In this document: positions 51,860 through 62,701 of the stretch, in pieces
Layout: every line of letters starts with the position of its first letter
Numbering within the stretch: position 1 is the first letter of the stretch
Assembly (NCBI RefSeq): GCF_003933235.1
Contig: NZ_RWJI01000001.1
Span: 192,001 to 256,000 of the forward strand
Reading direction: 5' to 3'
Length of the DNA: 64,000 nucleotides
Source: Sphingorhabdus wooponensis
GTDB lineage: Bacteria > Pseudomonadota > Alphaproteobacteria > Sphingomonadales > Sphingomonadaceae
Made by a program: the position numbers and the translations under genes
The notes under the pieces: generated by a model
Databases searched by the model: none
Told to the model about the DNA's origin: nothing
Seen by the model: only the letters and a program-made list of their open reading frames with translations

Positions 51860-52891
51860 ATGCCACAGATTCTCCCCAAACTCATGTCGCTTGGTACTGC
51901 CGTACCGCAACACCGTATCACGCAAGCAGACGTTTTGGCGATTTTGGCGCAGGCCAAAGGGCAGGCCCTGCCGCCGCGCATGGCTGAAATATTGGGCAAC
52001 ACAGGCATATCGCAGCGCCATATAGCAATGCCGCCCGAATATTATTTTGACGCCAGAAGCTGGGCAAAGCGGGCAGGCGTTTATGAGGTTGTTGCCGCAC
52101 AGATTTTTGAAGCTGCGGCCATGCAGGCTTTGGCGCGGGCAAATTTACAGGCCGCTGACATAGGTCAGATTGTTTTCGTTTCCACGACGGGAACAATGAC
52201 GCCCAGCCTGCCAAGCCGGATGATCGCGAAAATGGGTTTCGCGCCTAACACGCGCTGCGTGCCTTTATTTGGCTATGGTTGTGCAGGCGGTGTTATCGGC
52301 CTTGGCGTTGCCGCTGATCTGTTTCTTGCCTGCCCCGACAAACCGGTCCTGCTGGTCAGTCTTGAGCTATGCAGCCTCGCTTATGACCATGCGCGCATGG
52401 ATAAAAAAGATATGGTCGCACTGGCCTTGTTTGCCGATGGCTGCGCAGCTGCGGTTATCGGGGCGGGGGCAGGGCCGCAATTGGGCGCGTTTGCGAGCCA
52501 TGTCTGGCCCGACACCCTCGATATGATGGGCTGGCAGATTGGCGATACAGGATTTGATCTGGTGCTAGCACGCGACATACCTGTTTTCGTGAACAGCCAT
52601 TTTGCGCCCGTATGCGACGCATTTCTCGCTCAGCAAGGCCTGACCAAAGTAGGCATGGCTGAACCCGCCTGCCACCCGGGCGGTGGGCGCGTGGTCGATG
52701 CGCTATCCGATTATCTCGGGCATAATCTGTCCGCGACGCGCAGTATCTTGCGCGATCATGGTAATATGAGTTCGCCGACGGTGTTGTTTGTGTTGGAATC
52801 CTTGCTTAGCGCAGGGTCGATTAGCAAGCCGACCTTGCTAACCGCGCTTGGACCCGGCTTTGTGGGCGCGATGGGAGTTTTGACGCCATGA
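51860..52891 (+). CDS. Type III polyketide synthase
   Basis: The 343-residue thiolase-fold enzyme has the catalytic Cys141 in FGYGCAGGVIGL, His272 in ACHPGGGRVVDAL and Asn302 in HGNMSSPTVLFVL, the triad of chalcone/stilbene-synthase-like enzymes. Bacterial relatives make alkylresorcinols or alkylpyrones from fatty acyl starters and malonyl-CoA. The following methyltransferase overlaps it by four bases, as in known BpsA/BpsB pairs. The product is not predictable from sequence. Confidence 0.92.
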   Translation: MPQILPKLMSLGTAVPQHRITQADVLAILAQAKGQALPPRMAEILGNTGISQRHIAMPPEYYFDARSWAKRAGVYEVVAAQIFEAAAMQALARANLQAADIGQIVFVSTTGTMTPSLPSRMIAKMGFAPNTRCVPLFGYGCAGGVIGLGVAADLFLACPDKPVLLVSLELCSLAYDHARMDKKDMVALALFADGCAAAVIGAGAGPQLGAFASHVWPDTLDMMGWQIGDTGFDLVLARDIPVFVNSHFAPVCDAFLAQQGLTKVGMAEPACHPGGGRVVDALSDYLGHNLSATRSILRDHGNMSSPTVLFVLESLLSAGSISKPTLLTALGPGFVGAMGVLTP

Positions 52892-53409
52892 CAATATTTG
52901 ATTGGCCGTTGTGGGCGATGGTGGTTTGTATTTATGTTATCATGCAGCGGCTGGCGGAACTGGTCTATGCCAATGCCAACACGCGTCGCTTGCGCGCTGA
53001 AGGTGGTCGTGAGCATGGCGCGAAACATTATCCTCTGTTCATACTGCTCCATAGCGGGTGGTTGATCGCTATCACCTTGTTTGCAAGGCCTTCCCCCGCA
53101 CCGAACATGCTTTTGCTTATCATCTTTATCGCAAGCCAAGCCTTCCGTTTCTGGACGCTGGCGAGTATTGGCCGATGGTGGACCACGCGGATCATTAGCG
53201 CGCCGCATTTCCCCCGAGTGAAGCGAGGACCCTATCGTTTTATCAAGCACCCCAATTATGCTTTGGTCGTTGTGGAGATTGCTGTGTTGCCCCTTCTTTT
53301 GGGTGCGCCTGCGATGGCGATTATCTTCTCGATACTGAATGCCGCGTTGCTATGGTGGCGGATCAGGATCGAAAATGATGTGCTGATGGAGCGGGTAGGC
53401 ACTACTTGA
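52888..53409 (+). CDS. Isoprenylcysteine carboxyl methyltransferase-family protein (BpsB-like)
   Basis: The 173-residue protein has four or five membrane segments and the family's C-terminal SAM-binding pattern (GPYRFIKHPNYALVVVEI, then RIRIENDVL). Partners of type III PKSs in this family O-methylate alkylpyrones or resorcinols. It is coupled to the PKS by ATGA. The gene 3' to it, rpsL, starts 182 bases later without overlap. Confidence 0.87.
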   Translation: MTIFDWPLWAMVVCIYVIMQRLAELVYANANTRRLRAEGGREHGAKHYPLFILLHSGWLIAITLFARPSPAPNMLLLIIFIASQAFRFWTLASIGRWWTTRIISAPHFPRVKRGPYRFIKHPNYALVVVEIAVLPLLLGAPAMAIIFSILNAALLWWRIRIENDVLMERVGTT

Positions 53410-53591
53410 CCCAATAGCCATCGGACGCTAATGGCGCGCATTCTCGGGACCAGAAGGGTGATTCTTTCTGGCACGTGGGAAATACTCAGAATAGCAGCAC
53501 ATTGTGTGATCGGCCGGGTGGGCCAAAGGCTGAGCCTCCACCGCAAAATACGGCTGCCCATCCAAAGTAACCGCTTAATAAAGGTGAAGAT

Positions 53592-53963
53592 ATGCCAACG
53601 ATTAACCAGCTGGTCCGCAAGGGCCGGACTCCGCAGAAGACCAAGTCCAAGGTCCCTGCGATGGAGCAAAATCCACAGAAGCGCGGCGTTTGCACCCGCG
53701 TTTACACAACGACCCCGAAAAAGCCGAACTCGGCTTTGCGTAAGGTTGCGAAGATTCGCCTGACAAACCAGCGCGAAGTTATTTCCTATATCCCAGGTGA
53801 AGGCCACAACCTTCAGGAGCACAGCGTTGTGCTTATCCGTGGCGGCCGCGTACGCGACCTTCCCGGTGTGCGTTACCACGTGCTTCGCGGCGTACTCGAT
53901 ACGCAGGGCGTCAAGGACCGCAAGCAATCGCGTTCCAAATATGGTGCAAAGCGTCCGAAGTAA
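53592..53963 (+). CDS. rpsL: Ribosomal protein S12
   Basis: The 123-residue protein has the S12 start [12 protein letters not shown], the conserved [14 protein letters not shown] and [20 protein letters not shown] blocks. Lys at the streptomycin position (KPNSALR) is the wild-type residue. It heads the str operon, with rpsG 78 bases downstream. Confidence 0.98.
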   Translation: MPTINQLVRKGRTPQKTKSKVPAMEQNPQKRGVCTRVYTTTPKKPNSALRKVAKIRLTNQREVISYIPGEGHNLQEHSVVLIRGGRVRDLPGVRYHVLRGVLDTQGVKDRKQSRSKYGAKRPK

Positions 53964-54041
53964 TTCGAACGTCACCATTGGCCGGCCCGATTGGCGCGCT
54001 TCTGCGCTGCCACTGGTCCCAAGAGATAAAGGAAATAAAAT

Positions 54042-54512
54042 ATGTCACGTCGTCGTCGTCCTGAAAAGCGCATCATTCTTCCCGATCCCAAATTCGGTGA
54101 TATCGTGCTTTCGAAATTTATGAACAACCTGATGCTTGATGGTAAAAAATCGGCAGCAGAGCGTATCGTTTATGGTGCTTTGGAAACTGTTGAAGCCCGC
54201 GCTAAGAAGGATCCTATCCAGACCTTCCATGAAGCGCTGGACAACGTAAAGCCAGGCATCGAAGTCCGCAGCCGCCGGGTCGGTGGTGCGACCTATCAGG
54301 TTCCTTGCGAAGTGCGTCCAGAGCGCGCGCAAGCACTTGCGATCCGTTGGTTGATCGGCGCTGCACGTAACCGCAGCGAAACCACCATGGCTGCCCGTTT
54401 GTCGGGTGAGTTGATGGATGCCGCATCGAACCGCGGAAACGCTGTCAAAAAACGTGAAGATACGCATCGTATGGCAGAAGCCAACCGGGCGTTCGCACAC
54501 TACCGCTGGTAA
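54042..54512 (+). CDS. rpsG: Ribosomal protein S7
   Basis: The 156-residue protein has [46 protein letters not shown] and the C-terminal RWxAxA-like tail FAHYRW. It nucleates 30S head assembly. It lies between rpsL and fusA; an AAAGGAAATAAA ribosome site precedes it. Confidence 0.98.
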   Translation: MSRRRRPEKRIILPDPKFGDIVLSKFMNNLMLDGKKSAAERIVYGALETVEARAKKDPIQTFHEALDNVKPGIEVRSRRVGGATYQVPCEVRPERAQALAIRWLIGAARNRSETTMAARLSGELMDAASNRGNAVKKREDTHRMAEANRAFAHYRW

Positions 54513-54575
54513 CAGCATGATTTTTTCCGTCATCCCGGCTCTCGCTGCGGTGGCGCGTTTGAAAAGCGTAAATCG

Positions 54576-54600
54576 GGGGCTGGCATAAACCAGCCCCTTT
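54576..54600 (+). terminator. Hairpin between rpsG and fusA
   Basis: GGGGCTGG and CCAGCCCC form a perfect 8-bp stem with a 6-base loop followed by TTT. It may terminate or attenuate part of the str operon transcripts before fusA. Confidence 0.6.
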
Positions 54601-54646
54601 CCCTATAGGGCAGCGCGAACCGCAGCCCCGCACTGGAGTAACGAAT

Positions 54647-56719
54647 ATGGCACGCAGCCATCCACTCAATATGTATCGCAACATCGGTATTATGGCGCAC
54701 ATCGACGCCGGTAAGACCACCACAACCGAGCGTATCCTTTTTTACACCGGCAAGTCCTACAAAATCGGCGAAGTGCATGATGGCGCTGCCACGATGGACT
54801 GGATGGAGCAAGAGCAAGAGCGCGGCATCACGATTACGTCGGCTGCTACCACCTGCTTCTGGAACGATCACCGAATCAACATCATTGATACGCCAGGCCA
54901 CGTTGACTTCACCATTGAAGTTGAGCGTTCGCTCCGCGTTCTTGATGGCGCAGTAGCCTGTTTTGACGGCGTTGCAGGCGTTGAGCCTCAGTCAGAAACC
55001 GTATGGCGTCAGGCTGACAAGTACGGCGTTCCGCGCATGTGCTTCATCAACAAGCTTGACCGTACCGGCGCAAACTTCAAATATTGCGTGCAGTCGATTA
55101 TCGATCGTCTGGGTGCAAAGCCTGCTGTTCTGTACATTCCAATCGGTTTGGAAGCGGACCTTAAGGGTCTCGTCGACCTCGTGCACAACCGTGCGATCAT
55201 CTGGAAAGACGAATCGCTTGGTGCGGACTTCTTTTACGAAGATATCCCCGCTGATCTGGCTGACGAAGCTGCGAAGTATCGCAGCGACCTCATCGAGCTT
55301 GCCGTTGAGCAAGACGATGTCGCCATGGAAGCCTATCTTGAAGGCAATGAGCCTGACGTTGCAACGCTGAAGGCGTTGATCCGCAAGGGCACGTTGAACC
55401 AGTCGTTTGTTCCTGTCTGCTGTGGTTCGGCGTTCAAGAACAAGGGCGTTCAGCCATTGCTCGACGCTGTTGTCGACTATCTGCCTTCGCCGCTCGACAT
55501 TGAAGACGTTCAAGGCGTCAAGATGGACAGCCTTGAACCAGACAGCCGCCCAGCAGCTGACGATGCGCCGTTCTCGGCACTCGCGTTCAAGGTCATGAAC
55601 GATCCTTTCGTTGGTTCGCTGACCTTCATCCGCATCTATTCGGGTACGCTCGTCAAGGGCACCTATCTGAACTCGGTGAAGGATAAGAAGGAAAAAGTCG
55701 GCCGCATGCTCGAAATGCACGCTAACGAACGTAAGGACGTTGATGAAGCATTTGCAGGTGACATTATCGCGCTTGCCGGCATGAAGGAAACGACAACTGG
55801 TGACACATTGTGTGCCGAACGTTTCCCAATCATTCTTGAGCGTATGGAGTTCCCTGAGCCAGTTATCGAACTGTCGGTAGAACCAAAGACCAAGGCTGAC
55901 CAAGAAAAGATGGGCATCGCGCTCAATCGTCTGTCTGCTGAAGATCCATCGTTCCGCGTTTCGACTGATCATGAATCTGGTCAAACAATCATCAAGGGCA
56001 TGGGCGAGCTTCACCTCGACATCATCGTTGATCGTATGCGTCGTGAATTCAAGGTAGAAGCAAATGTCGGTGCGCCGCAGGTTGCATATCGTGAATATCT
56101 CGCGCGTGAAGTTGACGTTGATTACACCCATAAGAAGCAGTCGGGTGGTTCAGGTCAGTTTGGCCGTATCAAGTTCACGGTAAAGCCAGGCGAGCGTGGC
56201 ACGGGCATCATCTTCAAGGATGAGGTCAAGGGCGGTAACATTCCAAAGGAATATATCCCCTCAGTAGAAAAGGGTATGCGCGAAACAGCCGAATCAGGTT
56301 CGCTCATCGGCTTCCCAATCATCGACTTTGAAATCACGCTGTATGACGGCGCTTATCATGACGTCGATTCGTCGGCGCTGGCATTTGAAATCGCGGGTCG
56401 TGCTGGTATGCGCGAAGCCGCTCAAAAAGCCGGCATCAAACTGCTTGAACCAATCATGAAGGTCGAAGTTGTATCGCCTGAGGAATATCTGGGCGATGTG
56501 ATCGGCGACATGAACTCACGTCGTGGTCAAATCCAGGGCACTGACAGCCGCGGTAATGCACAGGTTGTCGAGTCCATGGTGCCTTTGGCCAACATGTTCG
56601 GCTATGTGAATCAGCTCCGCTCGTTCACGCAAGGACGTGCAAACTACTCGATGTTCTTCAACCATTATGATGAAGTGCCGTCGAACGTTGCAGCCGAAAT
56701 CAAGGAGAAGCTTGCCTGA
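54647..56719 (+). CDS. fusA: Elongation factor G
   Basis: The 690-residue GTPase has G1 [14 protein letters not shown]2/G3 [11 protein letters not shown] and [10 protein letters not shown]4 NKLDR, and the C-terminal domains ([40 protein letters not shown]). It drives translocation. It lies between rpsG and tuf. Confidence 0.98.
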   Translation: MARSHPLNMYRNIGIMAHIDAGKTTTTERILFYTGKSYKIGEVHDGAATMDWMEQEQERGITITSAATTCFWNDHRINIIDTPGHVDFTIEVERSLRVLDGAVACFDGVAGVEPQSETVWRQADKYGVPRMCFINKLDRTGANFKYCVQSIIDRLGAKPAVLYIPIGLEADLKGLVDLVHNRAIIWKDESLGADFFYEDIPADLADEAAKYRSDLIELAVEQDDVAMEAYLEGNEPDVATLKALIRKGTLNQSFVPVCCGSAFKNKGVQPLLDAVVDYLPSPLDIEDVQGVKMDSLEPDSRPAADDAPFSALAFKVMNDPFVGSLTFIRIYSGTLVKGTYLNSVKDKKEKVGRMLEMHANERKDVDEAFAGDIIALAGMKETTTGDTLCAERFPIILERMEFPEPVIELSVEPKTKADQEKMGIALNRLSAEDPSFRVSTDHESGQTIIKGMGELHLDIIVDRMRREFKVEANVGAPQVAYREYLAREVDVDYTHKKQSGGSGQFGRIKFTVKPGERGTGIIFKDEVKGGNIPKEYIPSVEKGMRETAESGSLIGFPIIDFEITLYDGAYHDVDSSALAFEIAGRAGMREAAQKAGIKLLEPIMKVEVVSPEEYLGDVIGDMNSRRGQIQGTDSRGNAQVVESMVPLANMFGYVNQLRSFTQGRANYSMFFNHYDEVPSNVAAEIKEKLA

Positions 56720-56810
56720 TAGGCAAAAGCCGACTAATGGCGGCGCCTGATTCAGACGGCGTCGTCCCACCTGATCAAAATATTACCTAATCGAAAGAAG
56801 GTTTGAGAAA

Positions 56811-58001
56811 ATGGCAAAAGCTAAATTTGAGCGGACGAAACCGCATTGCAACATTGGTACCATCGGTCACGTCGACCATGGTAAAACCACGCTGACAGCA
56901 GCAATAACAAAGATTATGGCAGAAACATACGGCGGTACTGCTGTTGATTTCGCTAACATCGATAAGGCACCTGAAGAGCGTGAGCGCGGCATCACCATTT
57001 CGACTGCACACGTTGAATATGAAACTGCAAACCGTCACTACGCACACGTCGACTGCCCAGGCCACGCTGACTATGTTAAGAACATGATCACCGGTGCGGC
57101 TCAGATGGACGGCGCTATACTCGTTGTGAACGCAGCTGACGGCCCGATGCCACAGACTCGTGAGCACATCCTGCTTGCACGTCAGGTTGGCGTTCCTGCA
57201 CTTGTGGTTTACATGAACAAGGTCGATCAGGTTGACGACGAAGAAATTCTCGAGCTGGTTGAAATGGAAATCCGTGAACTTCTTTCGAAGTATGATTTCC
57301 CAGGCGACGATATTCCAATCGTTCGTGGTTCGGCACTTGCTGCACTCGAAGGCCGTGACGACAACATCGGTAAGGAATCTGTTCTTGCACTGATGGCTGC
57401 CGTTGATGAAGCCATACCTCAGCCAGAGCGTCCAATCGACAAGCCATTCCTGATGCCAGTTGAAGACGTGTTCTCGATCTCGGGTCGCGGTACCGTTGTT
57501 ACTGGCCGCGTTGAAACCGGTATCGTTAAGGTTGGCGAAGAAGTTGAAATCGTCGGTATCAAGGACACCAAGAAAACGACCGTTACCGGCGTTGAAATGT
57601 TCCGCAAGCTGCTCGACGAAGGTCGTGCAGGCGACAACATCGGTGCGCTTGTTCGTGGCGTAGGCCGTGAAGAAGTTGAGCGTGGTCAGGTTCTCTGCAA
57701 GCCAGGTTCGGTTACGCCGCACACTGAGTTTTCCGCAGAAATCTACGTCCTTTCAAAGGACGAAGGCGGCCGTCATACGCCATTCTTTGCAAACTATCGT
57801 CCACAGTTCTACTTCCGTACGACTGACGTAACCGGCGAAGTGATTCTTCCAGAAGGCACTGAAATGGTTATGCCAGGCGACAACGTAACGATCGCTGTTA
57901 AGTTGATTGCACCAATTGCTATGGACCCAGGTCTTCGCTTCGCAATTCGCGAAGGCGGACGGACTGTCGGTTCTGGGGTTGTCAGCACCATCACGAAGTA
58001 A
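56811..58001 (+). CDS. tuf: Elongation factor Tu
   Basis: The 396-residue GTPase has [37 protein letters not shown] and [10 protein letters not shown], and the C-terminal domain ending [11 protein letters not shown]. It delivers aminoacyl-tRNA. A GAAAGAAGG-type ribosome site precedes the ATG, and a strong terminator follows. Confidence 0.98.
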   Translation: MAKAKFERTKPHCNIGTIGHVDHGKTTLTAAITKIMAETYGGTAVDFANIDKAPEERERGITISTAHVEYETANRHYAHVDCPGHADYVKNMITGAAQMDGAILVVNAADGPMPQTREHILLARQVGVPALVVYMNKVDQVDDEEILELVEMEIRELLSKYDFPGDDIPIVRGSALAALEGRDDNIGKESVLALMAAVDEAIPQPERPIDKPFLMPVEDVFSISGRGTVVTGRVETGIVKVGEEVEIVGIKDTKKTTVTGVEMFRKLLDEGRAGDNIGALVRGVGREEVERGQVLCKPGSVTPHTEFSAEIYVLSKDEGGRHTPFFANYRPQFYFRTTDVTGEVILPEGTEMVMPGDNVTIAVKLIAPIAMDPGLRFAIREGGRTVGSGVVSTITK

Positions 58002-58015
58002 TATAGGCCGCGCAT

Positions 58016-58050
58016 CCCGCCTGAATCCTTGATTCGGGCGGGGCGGTTTT
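58016..58050 (+). terminator. Terminator after tuf
   Basis: CCCGCCTGAATC and GATTCGGGCGGG pair over 12 positions (one G-U) around CTT, followed by GCGGTTTT. It separates the str operon from the S10 operon. Confidence 0.85.
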
Positions 58051-58060
58051 AAGAAATTTA

Positions 58061-58107
58061 AAACAGCTGTTCCGGCTTCGAAAGCGTGAGTCGGAATTGC
58101 TGTTTTT
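58061..58107 (+). terminator. Second hairpin with T run before rpsJ
   Basis: AAACAGC pairs with GCTGTTT and TTCCG with CGGAA around an internal loop; TTTTT follows. It lies 42 bases before rpsJ and could be a second terminator or a leader attenuator of the S10 operon. Confidence 0.55.
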
Positions 58108-58148
58108 CGGCTCTTTGATATTGATAGAATTTGGAAATTGGTGATACC

Positions 58149-58460
58149 ATGGAAACGCAAAATATTCGCATCCGCCTGAAAGCATTTGACCATCGCGTCC
58201 TCGATCAGGCGACTGGCGATATTGCTGACACAGCACGCCGCACTGGCGCGCTTATTCGTGGACCAATTCCACTTCCTACCCGTATCGAAAAGTTCACAGT
58301 GAACCGCGGACCGCACGTCGATAAAAAATCGCGCGAGCAGTTCGAAGTTCGGACATATAAAAGGTTGCTCGACATTGTGCAGCCCACGCCACAGACCGTA
58401 GACGCGCTTATGAAGCTCGATCTTGCTGCTGGTGTGAATGTCGAAATCAAATTGGCGTAA
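58149..58460 (+). CDS. rpsJ: Ribosomal protein S10
   Basis: The 103-residue protein ([20 protein letters not shown], with [23 protein letters not shown]) is full length. The ATG at 58149 gives the family N-terminus; upstream in-frame ATGs would add six residues. It is the first gene of the S10 operon and is followed by a 212-base structured gap before rplC. Confidence 0.97.
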   Translation: METQNIRIRLKAFDHRVLDQATGDIADTARRTGALIRGPIPLPTRIEKFTVNRGPHVDKKSREQFEVRTYKRLLDIVQPTPQTVDALMKLDLAAGVNVEIKLA

Positions 58461-58468
58461 GCCGATGC

Positions 58469-58646
58469 CTCTACGCAAGTAGAGTGAGACACTAGGAATA
58501 CCGCCGAGTTCACTCGGGCTGCGTTCCCCGTCTTACCAGATTGTTCACTAAGGTGAGCGACTGGTACCTAGCCCGGACGGGGCAATGTTTAAAAATCAGG
58601 GCTGGATTTAGGCGTCACGCCCTCCTGGCAATCGTGCCAGCCGGGC
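58469..58646 (+). promoter_or_regulatory. Structured RNA leader between rpsJ and rplC
   Basis: Four stem-loops occur in a row. CTCTAC-GCAA-GTAGAG has a GNRA-type loop (58469-58484). CCGAG-TTCA-CTCGG follows (58504-58517). A nested structure (58526-58582) has outer CCCCGTC/GACGGGG, middle TACCAG/CTGGTA and inner GTTCAC/GTGAGC. The last is CTGGCA-ATCG-TGCCAG inside GCCC/GGGC (58619-58646). No reading frame is open. A ribosomal-protein autoregulatory site or processing region is likely. Confidence 0.7.
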
Positions 58647-58672
58647 CTCTGACATAAGTTGGAGTATGGATC

Positions 58673-59518
58673 ATGCGCACTGGCGTGATCGCGAAAAAGA
58701 TGGGTATGATGCGCCTCTTCAATGAAGATGGCCGTCACGTTCCTGTCACCGTTTTGGCGCTGGAAGGCTGCCAAGTGGTCGGAGCTCGTAACGAAGAGCG
58801 GGATGGTTATTTTGCCGTCCGCCTTGGTGCAGGAGCCCGTAAAGCGAAAAATGTAAACAAACCGCAGCGTGGTGAATTCGCAAAAGCACAAGTCGAGCCG
58901 AAGGCTCGCGTTGCCGAATTCCGCGTTGATAATGCCGACGGCTTGCTGCCAGTCGGCGCAACTGTTTCTGCAGACCATTTCATTGACGGCCAATTGGTCG
59001 ACATCACTGGCCACACGCAGGGTAAAGGCTTTGCCGGCGCTATGAAGCGTTGGGGCTTCGGCGGTATGCGTGCGTCGCATGGTGTGTCGATTACCCACCG
59101 TGCCCATGGTTCGACTGGCCAACGTCAGGATCCAGGTAAGGTTTTCAAGAATAAAAAGATGGCCGGCCATATGGGTGACCGTCAGCGTACACAGCAAAAT
59201 CTTGAAATCGTCCGCACGGATGTTGCGCGCGGCTTGATCTTCGTAAAGGGTTCGGTCCCTGGTGCGAAGAACGGTTGGTTGCTAGTGCGCGATGCCGTCA
59301 AGGTTCCAACCCCAGAAGCTGCTCCGTTCCCAGGTTCGCTGAAGAATGACAATGAGGCTCCAGTAGTCGAAGACGTCATCATCAATACCGAAGTTGAAGT
59401 TGCAGACACCCCAGCCGTCGAAGCCGAAGCGCCTGCCGCTGAAGCTGCTCCCGCTGTCGAAGCCGTTGCTGTTGAAGCGCCTGCTGCAGACGCCGGCGAA
59501 GAAAAGAAGGAGGGCTAA
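58673..59518 (+). CDS. rplC: Ribosomal protein L3 with Ala/Glu/Pro-rich tail
   Basis: The 281-residue protein begins [16 protein letters not shown] and has the L3 signature [18 protein letters not shown]. Residues beyond about 215 form a low-complexity Ala/Glu/Val/Pro tail not present in E. coli L3 (209 residues). Such tails are seen in related alphaproteobacteria. A GGAG site precedes the ATG; rplD follows after three bases. Confidence 0.97.
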   Translation: MRTGVIAKKMGMMRLFNEDGRHVPVTVLALEGCQVVGARNEERDGYFAVRLGAGARKAKNVNKPQRGEFAKAQVEPKARVAEFRVDNADGLLPVGATVSADHFIDGQLVDITGHTQGKGFAGAMKRWGFGGMRASHGVSITHRAHGSTGQRQDPGKVFKNKKMAGHMGDRQRTQQNLEIVRTDVARGLIFVKGSVPGAKNGWLLVRDAVKVPTPEAAPFPGSLKNDNEAPVVEDVIINTEVEVADTPAVEAEAPAAEAAPAVEAVAVEAPAADAGEEKKEG

Positions 59519-59521
59519 ACC

Positions 59522-60163
59522 ATGAAGCTCAAGGTTCAAACCCTCGACGCCAAAGCAAAGGGCGACATCGATCTGAATGACGACGTATTTGGCATTGAGC
59601 CCCGCGCCGACATTCTGCACCGTGTTGTTACTTGGCAGCGTGAGAAGGCTCGTGGTACGGCTCGTCCTACCCGTGAGCGTTCGGACGTTGCGCGTACCGG
59701 TAAGAAATTTGGTAACCAGAAGGGTGGCGGTACTGCCCGTCACGGTGACCGCGCTGCTCCAATCTTCATTGGTGGTGGTAAGGCTCATGGTGCCCGTCTG
59801 CGTGATTTTAACCCGTCGTTGAACAAGAAGATCCGTGCATTGGGTCTGAAGATGGCGCTATCGAGCAAGGCTAAGTCGGGTTCGTTGATCGTTCTTGAAA
59901 ATCTTGATCTAGCTGCTGCGAAGACTGCGGCTCTTAAAGGTCAAGTTGGCAAGCTCGGTTTCGGCAAGTCGACACTGGTCATCGATGGCGACGCCGTCAG
60001 CGACAATTTCCGTCTGGCTTCCGCTAACTTGGTGGGTATCAACGTGATGCCAGCTGTTGGCGCGAATGTTTATGACATCCTGAAGCATGAAACTCTGGTT
60101 TTGACCCGCGCTGCGGTTGAGAAGCTCGAAGCACGCTTCGCCCTCACGGGAGGTGCCAACTAA
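59522..60163 (+). CDS. rplD: Ribosomal protein L4
   Basis: The 213-residue protein has the L4 exit-tunnel loop region ([43 protein letters not shown]) and a C-terminal [23 protein letters not shown]4 in other bacteria represses the S10 operon, which bears on the structured leader upstream. It overlaps rplW by one base. Confidence 0.97.
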   Translation: MKLKVQTLDAKAKGDIDLNDDVFGIEPRADILHRVVTWQREKARGTARPTRERSDVARTGKKFGNQKGGGTARHGDRAAPIFIGGGKAHGARLRDFNPSLNKKIRALGLKMALSSKAKSGSLIVLENLDLAAAKTAALKGQVGKLGFGKSTLVIDGDAVSDNFRLASANLVGINVMPAVGANVYDILKHETLVLTRAAVEKLEARFALTGGAN

Positions 60164-60471
60164 TGGCTAAGGATAAAGCAATCGACGTGCGTCATTATGA
60201 CGTCATCGTTGCCCCGCACATCACCGAAAAAGCAACACTGCTGTCGGAACATAACGCTGTTGTGTTCAAGGTAACGGGAAGCTCGACCAAACCGCAGATC
60301 AAGGCAGCTGTTGAAGCTTTGTTCGACGTGAAGGTCACGAACGTGAACACCCTCGTGCAAAAGGGCAAGACCAAGCGTTGGAAGGGCAAGCCCTACACAC
60401 GCTCGGATGTCAAAAAAGCGATCGTAACTTTGGCCGAAGGTCAAAGCATCGACGTGACCACCGGTATTTAA
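60163..60471 (+). CDS. rplW: Ribosomal protein L23
   Basis: The 102-residue protein shows [46 protein letters not shown] and the basic [21 protein letters not shown] stretch. L23 sits at the tunnel exit and binds trigger factor and SRP. It overlaps rplD and is 10 bases from rplB. Confidence 0.97.
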   Translation: MAKDKAIDVRHYDVIVAPHITEKATLLSEHNAVVFKVTGSSTKPQIKAAVEALFDVKVTNVNTLVQKGKTKRWKGKPYTRSDVKKAIVTLAEGQSIDVTTGI

Positions 60472-60481
60472 GGGCAGGATA

Positions 60482-61318
60482 ATGGCACTCAAAAGCTACA
60501 AACCAACTAGCCCCGCCCGTCGCGGCCTTGTGCTGGTTGACCGGTCAAGCTTGTACAAAGGCAGTCCTGTAAAGGGTCTTACCGAAGGCAAGAGCAAGAC
60601 CGGCGGCCGTAACAACAAGGGTCATGTGACATCGCGCGGTATCGGCGGCGGTCACAAGCAGAAATATCGTCTGATCGACTTTAAGCGTCGTAAGTGGGAT
60701 ATGCCTGCAACGGTCGAGCGTCTGGAATATGACCCCAACCGTTCTGCCTTCATCGCGCTCGTAAAGTACGAAGATGGCGAACTGGCCTACATCATTGCAC
60801 CGCAGCGTCTTGCCGTTGGCGATACGATTGTCGCAGGTGAAAAAACCGACGTTAAGCCTGGCAACGCAATGTTGCTGAGCCAGATGCCTGTCGGCACCAT
60901 TTGCCACAACATCGAAATGAAGCCCGGCAAGGGTGGCCAGATCGCACGTTCGGCAGGCACATATGTGCAGCTCGTTGGTCGTGACGGTGGCCGCGTTATC
61001 GTTCGCCTGAACTCAGGTGAGCAGCGCTACATTCTCGGTACGTGCATGGGCACTGTTGGTGCGGTTTCGAACCCTGACAATTCAAACACGACGTTGGCCA
61101 AGGCAGGCCGCAATCGCTGGCGTGGCATCCGCCCGCTGACGCGCGGTGTTGCTAAGAACCCTGTCGATCACCCGCATGGTGGTGGTGAAGGTCGAACATC
61201 AGGTGGCCGTCATCCGGTTACACCTTGGGGTAAGCCAACAAAGGGTGCTCGTACCCGCAGCAACAAGTCGACCGACCGGATGATCATCCGTTCGCGGCAT
61301 GCTAAGAAGAAGAGGTAA
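60482..61318 (+). CDS. rplB: Ribosomal protein L2
   Basis: The 278-residue protein has [17 protein letters not shown], the [22 protein letters not shown] block and the C-terminal peptidyl-transferase region motif [30 protein letters not shown]. It is full length. Confidence 0.98.
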   Translation: MALKSYKPTSPARRGLVLVDRSSLYKGSPVKGLTEGKSKTGGRNNKGHVTSRGIGGGHKQKYRLIDFKRRKWDMPATVERLEYDPNRSAFIALVKYEDGELAYIIAPQRLAVGDTIVAGEKTDVKPGNAMLLSQMPVGTICHNIEMKPGKGGQIARSAGTYVQLVGRDGGRVIVRLNSGEQRYILGTCMGTVGAVSNPDNSNTTLAKAGRNRWRGIRPLTRGVAKNPVDHPHGGGEGRTSGGRHPVTPWGKPTKGARTRSNKSTDRMIIRSRHAKKKR

Positions 61319-61321
61319 CTC

Positions 61322-61597
61322 ATGTCTCGTTCCGTCTGGAAAGGTCCGTTTGTTGACCTCTATCTGCTGAAAAAAGCAGAAACCGCTCAGGAAACATCGA
61401 AGGCTGCGCCAATCAAGACTTGGTCGCGTCGCTCGACAATCCTGCCTCAGTTCGTTGGCCTGACGTTCAGCGTCTATAATGGCCACAAGTTCATTCCCGT
61501 TTCGGTGAATGAGGACATGGTCGGTCATAAGCTTGGTGAGTTCGCGCCTACGCGTACATATCATGGTCATGGCGCAGATAAGAAGGGCAAACGCTAA
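61322..61597 (+). CDS. rpsS: Ribosomal protein S19
   Basis: The 91-residue protein has [42 protein letters not shown] and a C-terminal [17 protein letters not shown]. It is full length. It overlaps rplV by one base. Confidence 0.97.
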   Translation: MSRSVWKGPFVDLYLLKKAETAQETSKAAPIKTWSRRSTILPQFVGLTFSVYNGHKFIPVSVNEDMVGHKLGEFAPTRTYHGHGADKKGKR

Positions 61598-61977
61598 TGG
61601 GTAAGGCATCCGCACCCCGTCGCGTCGCCGACAATGAAGCACTGGCTGTGGGCACAACCATCCGTGGTTCGGCTCAAAAGCTTGGCCTCGTTGCCGCGCT
61701 GATCCGTGGCAAGAAAGCCGAAGACGCGCTCAACATTCTGAAATTCTCCACCAAGGGGATGGCAGAAGATGTGCGTAAGGTTCTGGCATCCGCCATTGCC
61801 AACGCCGAAAACAACCATAACCTTGACGTCGACAGCCTTGTCGTTGCCGAGGCGAGTGTTGGCAAGGCGCTGACCATGAAGCGTTTCATGGCACGCGGCC
61901 GCGGCAAGTCGAGCCGGATCGTAAAACCATTCAGCCGTCTGCGTATCGTTGTGCGCGAACAGCAAGAAGAGGCATAA
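61597..61977 (+). CDS. rplV: Ribosomal protein L22
   Basis: The 126-residue protein has [51 protein letters not shown] and the tunnel-loop region [23 protein letters not shown]. It is full length. It starts at the rpsS stop (TAATG). Confidence 0.97.
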   Translation: MGKASAPRRVADNEALAVGTTIRGSAQKLGLVAALIRGKKAEDALNILKFSTKGMAEDVRKVLASAIANAENNHNLDVDSLVVAEASVGKALTMKRFMARGRGKSSRIVKPFSRLRIVVREQQEEA

Positions 61978-61980
61978 GTC

Positions 61981-62685
61981 ATGGGTCAGAAATCAAATCC
62001 AATCGGGCTTCGCCTGCAAATCAACCGGACTTGGGATAGCCGTTGGTACGCCGAAGGTGCGGAATATGGCCGCATGCTTCTGGAAGATATCAAGATCCGT
62101 AAGTTCATCTTTGAAACTCTGCCACAAGCAGCGATTTCGAAGGTTGTTATCGAGCGTCCTGCTAAGAACTGCCGCGTTTCAATCTACGCAGCACGTCCTG
62201 GCGTGATCATCGGCAAAAAGGGTGCGGACATTGAAAAGCTGAAAAAGCTGATCAACAAATTCACCACCGCTGAAGTGTCGTTGAACATTGTCGAAATCCG
62301 TAAGCCGGAAGTTGACGCCAAACTCGTAGCGCAAGGCATTGCTGACCAGCTAATCCGTCGTATCGCTTTCCGTCGTGCCATGAAGCGCGCGATGCAGTCG
62401 GCCATGCGTCTGGGTGCAGAAGGTATCAAGATTACCTGCGGTGGTCGTTTGGGCGGCGCAGAAATTGCCCGCGTTGAATCATACCGTGAAGGTCGCGTGC
62501 CTGCACATACCCTTCGTGCCAACATTGACTATGCCGAAGCCGAAGCACTGACTGCTTATGGTATCATCGGCATCAAATGCTGGATCTTCAAAGGCGAAAT
62601 TTTGGGTCATGACCCAATGGCAACTGACCGACTGATGATGGAAGCCCAGACTTCCGGCGTCCGTCCGCAGTCTGACCGCCGCTAA
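61981..62685 (+). CDS. rpsC: Ribosomal protein S3
   Basis: The 234-residue protein has [12 protein letters not shown], the KH-domain motif [17 protein letters not shown] and the C-terminal [45 protein letters not shown]. It shapes the mRNA entry tunnel. Confidence 0.98.
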   Translation: MGQKSNPIGLRLQINRTWDSRWYAEGAEYGRMLLEDIKIRKFIFETLPQAAISKVVIERPAKNCRVSIYAARPGVIIGKKGADIEKLKKLINKFTTAEVSLNIVEIRKPEVDAKLVAQGIADQLIRRIAFRRAMKRAMQSAMRLGAEGIKITCGGRLGGAEIARVESYREGRVPAHTLRANIDYAEAEALTAYGIIGIKCWIFKGEILGHDPMATDRLMMEAQTSGVRPQSDRR

Positions 62686-62701
62686 AGGTTAGGAACTAGA
62701 C

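Noticed and set aside
54992-56131. 379-residue open frame antisense to fusA (and similar long antisense frames in tuf and rplC)
   Set aside because: They mirror highly expressed genes with strong codon bias, have no ribosome sites and the translations are low-complexity; fusA on the plus strand is certain.
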